Origin: Bacteroides sp.
Lineage (GTDB): Bacteria; Bacteroidota; Bacteroidia; Bacteroidales; Muribaculaceae
DNA length: 33,637 nucleotides
Assembly: GCA_014801525.1 (NCBI GenBank)
Contig: JAAVEB010000004.1
Location: 27,859 to 61,495, forward strand
Direction: 5' to 3'
The notes beneath the pieces are model-generated. The model saw nothing but the letters and a program-made list of their open reading frames with translations, ran no database searches and was not told the DNA's origin. How positions within the stretch are numbered: position 1 is the stretch's first letter; each line of letters begins with the position of its first letter. Below are positions 8,167 to 15,957 of this stretch, piece after piece. Position numbers and translations under genes: made by a program.

Positions 8167-10950
8167 ATGATGAAAAAACTATTTAGGATGTCAATGCTTT
8201 GCCTGCTTTGCGCAGCGCAAAGCATTTTTGTAAACGGGCAGCCGGCGAGTTCTTCCGACACTATTGCCGAAGCGTTCAAGCTGGTCACCAACGCGCCTCA
8301 GGAAAAGGTGTTTCTCCACACTGACAAGCCATATTATTTTCAGGGAGACACCATATGGATTAAAGCATATCTTGCCGGCGCGATAACCCACAAGATGAAT
8401 TCATTCAGCCGCTACCTCTATATTGAGCTTGTTGATGGAAAAAATAAATTGCTGACCCGGCAATTGATTGAACGCGCCGATGATTCCTTTGTCGCATCCA
8501 TTCCCATTGATCCGGATCAGCAGGAGGGCGACTATTATCTTAGAGCTTATACGAAATGGATGCAGAATTTTCCGACGGATTTCATCTATGTCAGGAATGT
8601 CAAGATACATCACAACAGCGCTCTTAAATGTAAAATGGTACTCCGGCAGGAAAGTGACGGCGATACTCGCACAGCGGTGATAACCCTCACCGACCCGACG
8701 ACAAGAACCGGGATGGAGAATCTGAGGGTGAAATGCATAATCGGCGCTTCAGGGAATGACAGAAAATATACAACCCATCGCTCAAACAGGAACGGAGAGG
8801 TGAGGGTGGCGCTCCCTGAAGAGGCGAAAGAGAAATGTGTTTTGGAGGTTGTGGCATCTAATGATGACTGGCAGGCAAGACGCGTGTTTGAGATTCCGCC
8901 GGCAAGTGACTATGACGTGGCGTTTTTTCCTGAGGGAGGAGCGTGCATTTCCGGTCACACTCAAAAAATAGCCTTCAAGGCTTTAAACTCATCAGGATTT
9001 TCTGAGCCGATAACCGGAGTGGCGCTCTCTTCAAATGGTGACACGCTGACGCGCTTTGAGTCGGTTCATTGCGGGATGGGGTCATTTTTTATTGACAATT
9101 CCGACGAATCGGAGTGTGAGATTGTGGTGACTAATTCTGCTAATGAGGAGAAGCGCTACACTATTGGGCGCGCTCGGCGCAACAGCGTGGCGTTGACTCT
9201 TAATCAGGGCAGGAACAGGATTGTTTATAAACTTTTGAAGCCCGGAGGCTACGTGGGTCCCGAGCCGAAATACATGATCATTCATGTGAGAGGGCGTTTG
9301 GTGGCATCTTTCCCGATTGCGGGGAAAGAGAGCGGACAGCTTGGCACCGAATTGTTGCCTGAGGGTATTGCACATTTTGTAGTGACCGACGGCAATTATA
9401 CTCCGCTCAGTGAGCGGCTCGTCTATATTCAGGGTGATGCGCCTGCGGTGTCGGTCAATGTGCCTGATGAAAAGCTTATGCCGAGAAAGCCTGTGAGGTT
9501 GAAAATCGATACGGGCGGGATTAAGGGAAATTTCTCTATCAGCGTGACTGACTCTTATGCGGTCGAGCCTGACTCGCTTGGAGAAAATCTCCGCTCTTAT
9601 ATGCTGTTGAGTTCTGATTTGAAAGGGCACATAGAGAATCCGGCGTTCTATTTTAAGAATCCTGATAATCGAACTTATGCCTATCTTGACAATCTGATGT
9701 TGACTCAGGGTTGGTCGCGTTTTGATGTGGATGATATTCTGCATTTCCGTTCGCCCGATTATAAATATCCCGTTGAGCGCGGTCAGTCTATGTCGGGAAC
9801 CGTGAAAACGGGATTTGGCAAGCCGGTTAAAAACACTACGGTTATAGCTTTGATTCCTCTGTTAAGAAAATCTTACTATACGCAGACTGATGACGATGGG
9901 CGTTTCGTGCTTGACAATCTCCGATTCCCGCTGAATTCGACAATGAGAATCCAGGCATCAAAAAAGAGTAAGCTGTCAAATTATGTGCTGAAAGTCGACA
10001 ATGCGGATTATCCCGAATTTTTTAATCCTCATCCTGTTGAGGATTGCCGGAGTGAGCGGCTTGACAACTATGTCAGTGAACTTGAAAGGGGGTACACGTC
10101 AGTAAATGGACAGCGTGTGATTCATTTGCCGGAAATCAGCATCATCGGCAACGGATCGAGATATGAGGGTTACGCCGCCCACACATGGGACGAGGATCGT
10201 ATAGAGCAGACACGGGTTAAGACCGCTCTTGAATTGTTGCGTCAGATGCCCGGACTTCAGACATCGCCGCAAGGAGATCTTGTGTTTGCCACCGCCGGCG
10301 GACATATCCGTTCTGAAAACGAGCAGCGTCCTCAGGACCAGAACCGCCCCATGACGTTTGGTTCGGTGGCGCCGAAAGCCCTTCGCCCGAAGATATATCT
10401 TGATAACCGGCAGATTCAAACGGCTGACTTGGACCAGATAAAGGCTGAGGATATAAAATTTGTGAATCTCATTGATCCGGAAACTGATCAAACGCTCTCT
10501 GAGGCGGTGTTTGACGACGATAATAGCGACGACGCTCTCTATAATGAAGCGCTCCTCGAAACTACCGATGAAGATGACAATACCGTTTCACTGCGGGGTC
10601 GCACCTTGCAGGAGCAACTGACAAAGCCGGCTACCGGAAGAATAATGCTGACGTCCAAGAGCGGGGACTTGATAATTCAAGATGAAACCAATCAGAAAGC
10701 GTTGACATTGATGCCTTTGGGCTACTCGGTGTCTAAGAAGTTCTATTCGCCAAAGTATGAGGTTGAAGAGGAATTTGCCGAGGCTGATGTGAGGTCTACC
10801 GTTTTCTGGGCGCCAATTATAAAAACTGACGGTTCTGAATCGGTTACTGTTGAATTTTATGCATCTGACCGCACTGACGGTTATAATTATGTTCTTGAAG
10901 GGATAACCGACGACGGGCGTGTGTGCCACTCATCGGGCATAATCCGTTAA
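8167..10950 (+). CDS. MG2 (alpha-2-macroglobulin-like) domain protein with C-terminal plug-like segment
   Basis: EKVFLHTDKPYYFQGDTIWIKAYLAG is the Bacteroidetes MG2-type opening; later ALELLRQMPGLQ ... PKIYLDNRQIQTADLDQIKAEDIKFVNLIDP is plug-like. Confidence 0.75.
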   Translation: MMKKLFRMSMLCLLCAAQSIFVNGQPASSSDTIAEAFKLVTNAPQEKVFLHTDKPYYFQGDTIWIKAYLAGAITHKMNSFSRYLYIELVDGKNKLLTRQLIERADDSFVASIPIDPDQQEGDYYLRAYTKWMQNFPTDFIYVRNVKIHHNSALKCKMVLRQESDGDTRTAVITLTDPTTRTGMENLRVKCIIGASGNDRKYTTHRSNRNGEVRVALPEEAKEKCVLEVVASNDDWQARRVFEIPPASDYDVAFFPEGGACISGHTQKIAFKALNSSGFSEPITGVALSSNGDTLTRFESVHCGMGSFFIDNSDESECEIVVTNSANEEKRYTIGRARRNSVALTLNQGRNRIVYKLLKPGGYVGPEPKYMIIHVRGRLVASFPIAGKESGQLGTELLPEGIAHFVVTDGNYTPLSERLVYIQGDAPAVSVNVPDEKLMPRKPVRLKIDTGGIKGNFSISVTDSYAVEPDSLGENLRSYMLLSSDLKGHIENPAFYFKNPDNRTYAYLDNLMLTQGWSRFDVDDILHFRSPDYKYPVERGQSMSGTVKTGFGKPVKNTTVIALIPLLRKSYYTQTDDDGRFVLDNLRFPLNSTMRIQASKKSKLSNYVLKVDNADYPEFFNPHPVEDCRSERLDNYVSELERGYTSVNGQRVIHLPEISIIGNGSRYEGYAAHTWDEDRIEQTRVKTALELLRQMPGLQTSPQGDLVFATAGGHIRSENEQRPQDQNRPMTFGSVAPKALRPKIYLDNRQIQTADLDQIKAEDIKFVNLIDPETDQTLSEAVFDDDNSDDALYNEALLETTDEDDNTVSLRGRTLQEQLTKPATGRIMLTSKSGDLIIQDETNQKALTLMPLGYSVSKKFYSPKYEVEEEFAEADVRSTVFWAPIIKTDGSESVTVEFYASDRTDGYNYVLEGITDDGRVCHSSGIIR

Positions 10951-10971
10951 CCCGCGCTTTTTCTCATCACC

Positions 10972-11013
10972 GCCCCTCGATTATGAAAGTTATGATTGAG
11001 GGGCATTTTTTTT
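10972..11013 (+). terminator. Intrinsic terminator
   Basis: GCCCCTC (10972-10978) / GAGGGGC (10998-11004), with further A/T and G-T pairs inward, followed by ATTTTTTTT. Confidence 0.85.
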
Positions 11014-11155
11014 CGACAGAAAGATATCGTTTGCGGCAATATTTCAGCAATAATGCGTGTCGGTTGCTGATTTTACTAATATTTGGTACGATATTGTGAT
11101 TGCCTGTTGGGCAATTTGCGTTCATTTGCAACTGAAAACAATATCAAGTTTATTT

Positions 11156-13600
11156 ATGAGAACTAAAATAAGCATTATTGGTCTTCTTTGCGCGCTGTCG
11201 TCAATGGCTCAGCCTGCAACGACAAGTAAGTGGTGTCATCCCGGACCTGACGGAAAGCTCGTCTATGGAACCACTAAGCAGGGCGACCGCATGATCGACT
11301 TTTCCCATGCCGGATATAAAGGTGGAGGCATAGCGCTCCCCTTTGTCCCTGCAAAATTGACTGTCCATCCTCTTGGCGAGGGTGAAGATTGCAGCGACTT
11401 CATCCAGGAGGCTATCGACAGGGTTTCTGCTTTGCCTAAGGATTCAGCCGGTTTCCGCGGAGCTGTGCTTCTCGCTCCGGGACGTTACGTTTGCTCTAAA
11501 CCGTTGCGTATATCAGCCGACGGCGTTGTGTTGCGAGGCAGCGGTAGCGACAAGAGCGGTAGCGTTATTGTTATGACGGGACCAAAGCACACTGCTGTAA
11601 TGGTGGGCAATGGACAGCGACGAGCCAATCGTCCTGCCGACGACTCCGAAAGTAAAGGCGTGAAAGTCGTCGACAAGTATGTTCCCGCCGGGTCTTACAG
11701 TGTTAATGTTGCCGATGCTTCAGGTTTTAAGGCAGGTGATGTGGTGAGAATCAGCAAGCCGGTAACCGATAAATGGGTTAAATTCATGAATATGCATGAT
11801 TTGGTCCGTGACGGTAAGCCCCAGACTTGGATTAAGTCGGGAAATCGCCTGTCGGTAGAGCGAGAAATTGCGGCGGTAGACGGCAATAAGATAACATTTG
11901 TCGTTCCGCTGGTCGATAGCTATGACAGCAAATATACCGATAATAATACAACCGTGGCGTTGGCTGAACCCTCGTCGATGGTTAGCCAGTGTGGAGTGGA
12001 GAATCTTCGTATTGAGTCGCCCGAGCAAGCGGTGAATCACACTAAAGCTCTTTATTATGCGATGAGAATAGTGGGCGAGGACTGCTGGGCTCGTGACATC
12101 AACGCCATTGAAACGATGGAAAGTGTTGGAGTTGGCGGAAAACGCATCACTCTCCAGCAAATTAACGTTGAGCGAAATGCTGATCATCAAGGCGCGTCAA
12201 AGCCGGCTGAGTTCGCTCCTAACGCAACCCAGCTGCTTGTTGACCGTTGCTCGGTAAAGGGAAATAACATCTGGTTTGTCGCAGTAGGCGCCGGTCAGAC
12301 AGGACCTATTGTATTTTTGAATTGTGATTTTACAGGCAATGGCCGCATAGAAGGACATCAGCGATGGAGCTGCGGCATGCTTTACGATAATTGCCACGTG
12401 CCCGGCGGTGGCATCGACTTTAAGAATCGCGGGTCGATGGGCTCCGGACATGGCTGGGGCACCGCCTGGGCAGTGGCTTGGAATTGCGAGGCTAAAAGTT
12501 ATGTGAATCAGCTTCCTCCGGGAACATGCAACTGGGTGATTGGCAGCTCGGGAGAAAGCACTCCGTTGCGCCGCCCGTTCAATCAGTCGGGACCGACTCT
12601 GCCGGTGGGCATTTTTGATTGCCATGGCGCTAATGTAGCCCCTCAAAGCCTCTATCTCGCTCAGTTGAAAGAGCGTCTTGGAGACGAGGCGTTGGCTAAT
12701 CTCGGATATGGCGAAACCGCTGCGGCAAAAACACCGGTACGCGCCGATTATGCCTACAAGGGAGGAATGGTTGCTGACAAAAGCCTTGTTAACAAAGATT
12801 TCCGTGCCATCCATGAATATATGCGATCACTTGGATGGGACTATTCCGAACACCCCAATATATCTTCCAATGACCACCACGACGGCATTCACTGCACGGT
12901 AGTGTATGATGACGAAATCGGTCAGTATGCCTATGATTTTATGGCTCATGCCGGCGATGCGATCGACTATGACCGAGGCAGAATAGGGAGCGACCGTCAG
13001 CGAAACGAGATGAAGACCCAGACTAACCGTGATTGGTTGCATCTCAACGGGAACTGGGATGAATGGCAGCGCCTTGAATGGAAATTCCGCTTGCCTAAGG
13101 GTTTTCAACCGTCACCTAAATTCTGTCACATTCATCAGTTGAAAGCGCAGGAGGGTAATAACGGAGCTCCGCTCATCACGATAAGCACGCGCAGCGACAA
13201 CGACGGCGGCAACAAGCGTGTGCAGGTGATACATTCGGGTGACACCCGCGAGTCAAGCAAAGGAGTGCTGATTGACAATCTGCCTCTCTCTGATTTTGAA
13301 GACGAGTGGATTCAGGTGCAAACTGAGATGCATTATACCCACAATGGCACTTTCAAAATCAAGATGACCCGCATCCGTGACGGTAAGGTTCTTGCCGATG
13401 CGACATTTGAAGATGTTGACTTGTGGAGAAAGGGGGCAACCAATATCAGGAATAAGTTCGGGATATACCGCAGCCTTGGACGCCGGATGAAAGATGCCGC
13501 CGATCGTCCCGACATAGGTATTAAGGATGAAAGCCTTCGTCTTGCTGATTTTAAAGTCTACGAAGCGTTTACTAATCCCAACCCTCAGCCCCATCAATGA
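11156..13600 (+). CDS. Secreted right-handed beta-helix protein with C-terminal jelly-roll (polysaccharide-lyase-like) domain
   Basis: Start chosen at ATG 11156 (MRTKISIIGLLCALSSMAQ signal peptide; track ORF starts earlier). Pectate-lyase-like N-terminal half (AVLLAPGRYVCSKPLRISADGVVLRGSG); C-terminal KFCHIHQLKA ... GAPLITISTR resembles lyase jelly rolls. May be DUF4955-type, not verified. Confidence 0.65.
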   Translation: MRTKISIIGLLCALSSMAQPATTSKWCHPGPDGKLVYGTTKQGDRMIDFSHAGYKGGGIALPFVPAKLTVHPLGEGEDCSDFIQEAIDRVSALPKDSAGFRGAVLLAPGRYVCSKPLRISADGVVLRGSGSDKSGSVIVMTGPKHTAVMVGNGQRRANRPADDSESKGVKVVDKYVPAGSYSVNVADASGFKAGDVVRISKPVTDKWVKFMNMHDLVRDGKPQTWIKSGNRLSVEREIAAVDGNKITFVVPLVDSYDSKYTDNNTTVALAEPSSMVSQCGVENLRIESPEQAVNHTKALYYAMRIVGEDCWARDINAIETMESVGVGGKRITLQQINVERNADHQGASKPAEFAPNATQLLVDRCSVKGNNIWFVAVGAGQTGPIVFLNCDFTGNGRIEGHQRWSCGMLYDNCHVPGGGIDFKNRGSMGSGHGWGTAWAVAWNCEAKSYVNQLPPGTCNWVIGSSGESTPLRRPFNQSGPTLPVGIFDCHGANVAPQSLYLAQLKERLGDEALANLGYGETAAAKTPVRADYAYKGGMVADKSLVNKDFRAIHEYMRSLGWDYSEHPNISSNDHHDGIHCTVVYDDEIGQYAYDFMAHAGDAIDYDRGRIGSDRQRNEMKTQTNRDWLHLNGNWDEWQRLEWKFRLPKGFQPSPKFCHIHQLKAQEGNNGAPLITISTRSDNDGGNKRVQVIHSGDTRESSKGVLIDNLPLSDFEDEWIQVQTEMHYTHNGTFKIKMTRIRDGKVLADATFEDVDLWRKGATNIRNKFGIYRSLGRRMKDAADRPDIGIKDESLRLADFKVYEAFTNPNPQPHQ

Positions 13601-13639
13601 TGAGATGATATTTTTGGTGTAATTGAGTTATATTGAGTT

Positions 13640-13673
13640 GAGGTTGTGCCACGATGAGGGCGCAACCTCTTTT
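13640..13673 (+). terminator. Intrinsic terminator
   Basis: GAGGTTGTGCC (13640-13650) / GGCGCAACCTC (13659-13669), 11 pairs including one G-T, followed by TTTT. Confidence 0.8.
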
Positions 13674-13686
13674 CGTTGATTCTGGA

Positions 13687-13731
13687 TTAAAGTCTTTAAG
13701 GGCGTTAAGGAGTTTAAGGTCATTAGCCCCC
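13687..13731. repeat. 9-bp-period tandem array (TTAAnnnnn), about five units, the last degenerate
   Basis: TTAAAGTCT TTAAGGGCG TTAAGGAGT TTAAGGTCA TTAGCCCCC read consecutively. Confidence 0.6.
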
Positions 13732-13780
13732 GAAAACAACAACATAGGAGATGTTAAATAATCGTTCGTAAGAAGACTGA

Positions 13781-14020
13781 AGCCTGAAAGGCTGACCCTA
13801 TGGATAGCCGGGCAGAGTGAGCGAAAGCGAACTCTGCCCGGTATAGGTCGAAAATACCTCACGCTCTGTAAAGAGCGTCGCCTGAATCAAAGACGGATTA
13901 GCGAGGGTGTTTTTAGGGGGCACTCTTTCAGAGTGCTATTTCTGTGGGGTGCATGTTCCGGGCACGGCTCATTTTATTCGCCGTACCCGGCTATCCATAA
14001 GGCAAGCCTTTGCAGGCTTG
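13781..14020. repeat. Two convergent copies of a three-hairpin module (structured RNA or ssDNA-hairpin repeat candidate)
   Basis: Copy 1 (+): AGCCT-GAA-AGGCT, TATGGATAG, CCGGGCAGAGT..ACTCTGCCCGG, 19-nt spacer, ACGCTCT-GTAA-AGAGCGT. Copy 2 (-): CAAGCCT-GCAA-AGGCTTG, TATGGATAG, CCGGGTACGGC..GCCGTGCCCGG, 21-nt spacer, GCACTCT-GAA-AGAGTGC. Confidence 0.75.
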
Positions 14021-14106
14021 ACATTAAGAGTAGCGGAAGCGCCGGATGATGCCGCCTACGGCGACAATCGGCGATGTCGTTGCCGGAGTGAGTCTCAAAA
14101 CGTAGG

Positions 14107-14181
14107 GACATCGCGTGCGATGTCACCCATTTAAAGGGATTGATAATCAGAGAAATGGTTGTTGACATGGCGTGTCATGTC
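14107..14181. repeat. Pair of related palindromes GACATCGCGTGCGATGTC and GACATGGCGTGTCATGTC
   Basis: 14107-14124 and 14164-14181; common GACAT..GCGTG..ATGTC frame with a C-G to G-C swap at stem position 6. Confidence 0.65.
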
Positions 14182-14230
14182 CGTACATTTGTCCCACCCT
14201 TTTCTTTCGATATATAAGATGCTGGTGGGG

Positions 14231-14262
14231 AGAAAAACAAAAGGCTGTCGTCACGACAGCCT
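14231..14262 (-). terminator. Terminator-like hairpin oriented on the minus strand
   Basis: Minus strand reads AGGCTGTCG-TGA-CGACAGCCT followed by TTTGTTTTTCT. Confidence 0.55.
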
Positions 14263-14396
14263 CAATGCTTTATAAACCAATCATTATCACATTTCTTGCA
14301 ATAGAAAAAAGTAATTTTGCTATGTATTATTATAACATGGGTGGGGTGGAAAATGTTTAGAGAAATTCATATTTAACATTTGTTTAGGTATTTCTG

Positions 14397-14466
14397 ACTA
14401 AATTTTTAGTTGAGAATGGTTGGCGTTGTCGCGGGATTGTTATATATTTGCCGTGTCAACTAAAAA
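14397..14466 (+). promoter_or_regulatory. Promoter with flanking operator-like dyads for the BlaI-like gene
   Basis: ACTAAA-TT-TTTAGT (14397-14410); inverted arms TTTTTAGTTGA (14403-14413) and TCAACTAAAAA (14456-14466); Bacteroidetes-type -7 TATATTTG (14443-14450) between them. Confidence 0.6.
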
Positions 14467-14476
14467 ACTCGTTAGG

Positions 14477-14866
14477 ATGAAATCAAACAGTAATAAATTG
14501 ACAGGCAAGGAGGAGGAGATAATGATACTCCTGTGGAAGCATGGACCTTGTAGCGTGAAAACGCTCATGACATATCTTGAGCCGCCGGTGCCTCACATAA
14601 ATACAGTTTCGTCTTTTGTGAGGCTCTTGGAGAAGAAGGGATATGTTGGACATGAGCCGGGCAGTTATGGCGGATTCAATTATTTTGCCATAAAACCTAT
14701 TGATGATTATCGACGCACGGCGGTGGGCAAAATTGTGAAGAATTTTTTCGGGAGCTGTTTTTCGATGGTGTCGCAATTGGTGGAGGATGAAAAGCTTGAC
14801 GCCGATGAGTTGCGCCGCCTTCTTGATATGGTGGAGACGAAAAAACAAAATAGCCGGGAATCATGA
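14477..14866 (+). CDS. BlaI/MecI/CopY-family transcriptional repressor
   Basis: MKSNSNKLTGKEEEIMILLWKHGPCSVKTLMTYLEPPVPHINTVSSFVRLLEKKGYVGHE is a winged-helix BlaI-type N-terminus; start set to ATG 14477 (track ORF starts at TTG 14420). Confidence 0.9.
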   Translation: MKSNSNKLTGKEEEIMILLWKHGPCSVKTLMTYLEPPVPHINTVSSFVRLLEKKGYVGHEPGSYGGFNYFAIKPIDDYRRTAVGKIVKNFFGSCFSMVSQLVEDEKLDADELRRLLDMVETKKQNSRES

Positions 14867-15903
14867 CGGAATTATTCGCTTATTCGCTTGCAGTATCCAT
14901 TCCTCTTGCGTTGCTGTGGCTGGCTTATCGTTCGGTTTTTGCCGGAGGAAGAAATTTTGGGGTGAATCGCATAATGCTGTTGAGCATATATGTGATCGCG
15001 TTGCTGCTTTTTCCTGCGATAGGGTGGGTGGACCGTTTCGTGTTTTCTGATGAAGTCACATTGAACATGGTGCCGGAAGATGGCGGCTTTTCTGTGTTGA
15101 CCGGAATTATGAATGTCGCTTCCATACTGTGGTTTGCAGGGAGTTGCGTGGCACTGACAGCTACATTTGCGGATTGGTTCCGGATAATGCGGATCATATC
15201 CAAGTCATCAAAAACTGATGAGGACGGATTGACGGTATATCTTACCGATGACCGACGGTTGGCTCCGTTTAGTATATGGGGCGTGATGGTGATGAGCCGG
15301 GAAGATTACGCTGTTAATAACCGGCTTGTCACGGCTCATGAGGCGGGGCATATAAAAATGTGGCACTCGCTCGACATGCTGTTGGCTCAGGCAGTGGGGG
15401 TGTTGTGCTGGTATAATCCCGCCGCATGGCTGATGAAGTGCGAGTTGAAAACTGTTCATGAGTTTCAAGCTGATGCTTATGCGATAGCCGGCGGTTGTGA
15501 TGTCGCCGAATATCAAATGCTTCTTATCAATAAGGTCGCAAAATCGGACTCTGATTCGGGAATGTCGAATAGGCTTGGCGGGAGCGTTTTGAAAAAGCGT
15601 CTCATGATGATGGATGGCGGCGGCATGGGAAACCGTAAAGTCGGATGGCGATATGGAATCGTCGTTGTGGCATTGTTTGCCTCGGGGATGATTCTGCGCG
15701 CTCCTGAATCAAGCGCGATTCTTCGCCCTGCAAGGGTTTTGGTGGATACCGATGAGCCGGAGGCGGGAAAGAATTTTCCGATGGAAATTTATGTCGATGG
15801 GGAGCTGGTGGAATATGAGGATATAAATTCGATTCCCGCCGGAGAAATAAAGGCGATAACGGTTGACAAAAATAAGGATAGAATGGATATTTCGCTCAGA
15901 TGA
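14863..15903 (+). CDS. M56-family (BlaR1-like) membrane metalloprotease with short C-terminal plug-like tail
   Basis: TM-rich N-terminus, zinc-protease motif VTAHEAGHIKMWHSLD and ELKTVHEFQADAYAI; 4-nt ATGA overlap with the BlaI-like gene; tail IYVDGELVEYEDINSIPAGEIKAITVDKNKD. Confidence 0.9.
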   Translation: MTELFAYSLAVSIPLALLWLAYRSVFAGGRNFGVNRIMLLSIYVIALLLFPAIGWVDRFVFSDEVTLNMVPEDGGFSVLTGIMNVASILWFAGSCVALTATFADWFRIMRIISKSSKTDEDGLTVYLTDDRRLAPFSIWGVMVMSREDYAVNNRLVTAHEAGHIKMWHSLDMLLAQAVGVLCWYNPAAWLMKCELKTVHEFQADAYAIAGGCDVAEYQMLLINKVAKSDSDSGMSNRLGGSVLKKRLMMMDGGGMGNRKVGWRYGIVVVALFASGMILRAPESSAILRPARVLVDTDEPEAGKNFPMEIYVDGELVEYEDINSIPAGEIKAITVDKNKDRMDISLR

Positions 15904-15957
15904 CACGCCACGAATAGGATTACGCAGTATAAAATAGACATATAAATAATTTCACGG

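Noticed and set aside
9082-9744. 220-aa antisense ORF within the MG2 gene
   Set aside because: Same artefact; low-complexity basic composition typical of reverse-strand reading.
13781-14020. Insertion sequence or MITE with terminal inverted repeats
   Set aside because: The inverted halves are about 35 bp similar, but no flanking target-site duplication or transposase is visible, and similarity extends through the hairpins as structure rather than as ends; kept as a structured repeat instead.
13907-14168. Small ORFs 13907-14134 (+) and 13974-14168 (-) as genes
   Set aside because: They lie across the hairpin element and palindromes; composition follows the repeats and neither has a convincing ribosome-binding context or protein-family features.
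13781-14262. CRISPR array
   Set aside because: No regular direct repeats with spacers; the repeated parts are inverted and hairpin-forming.
14477-15903. Beta-lactam resistance regulator pair (BlaI-BlaR1)
   Set aside because: No beta-lactamase gene nearby and the M56 protein lacks a penicillin-sensor domain; the pair more likely controls another process.
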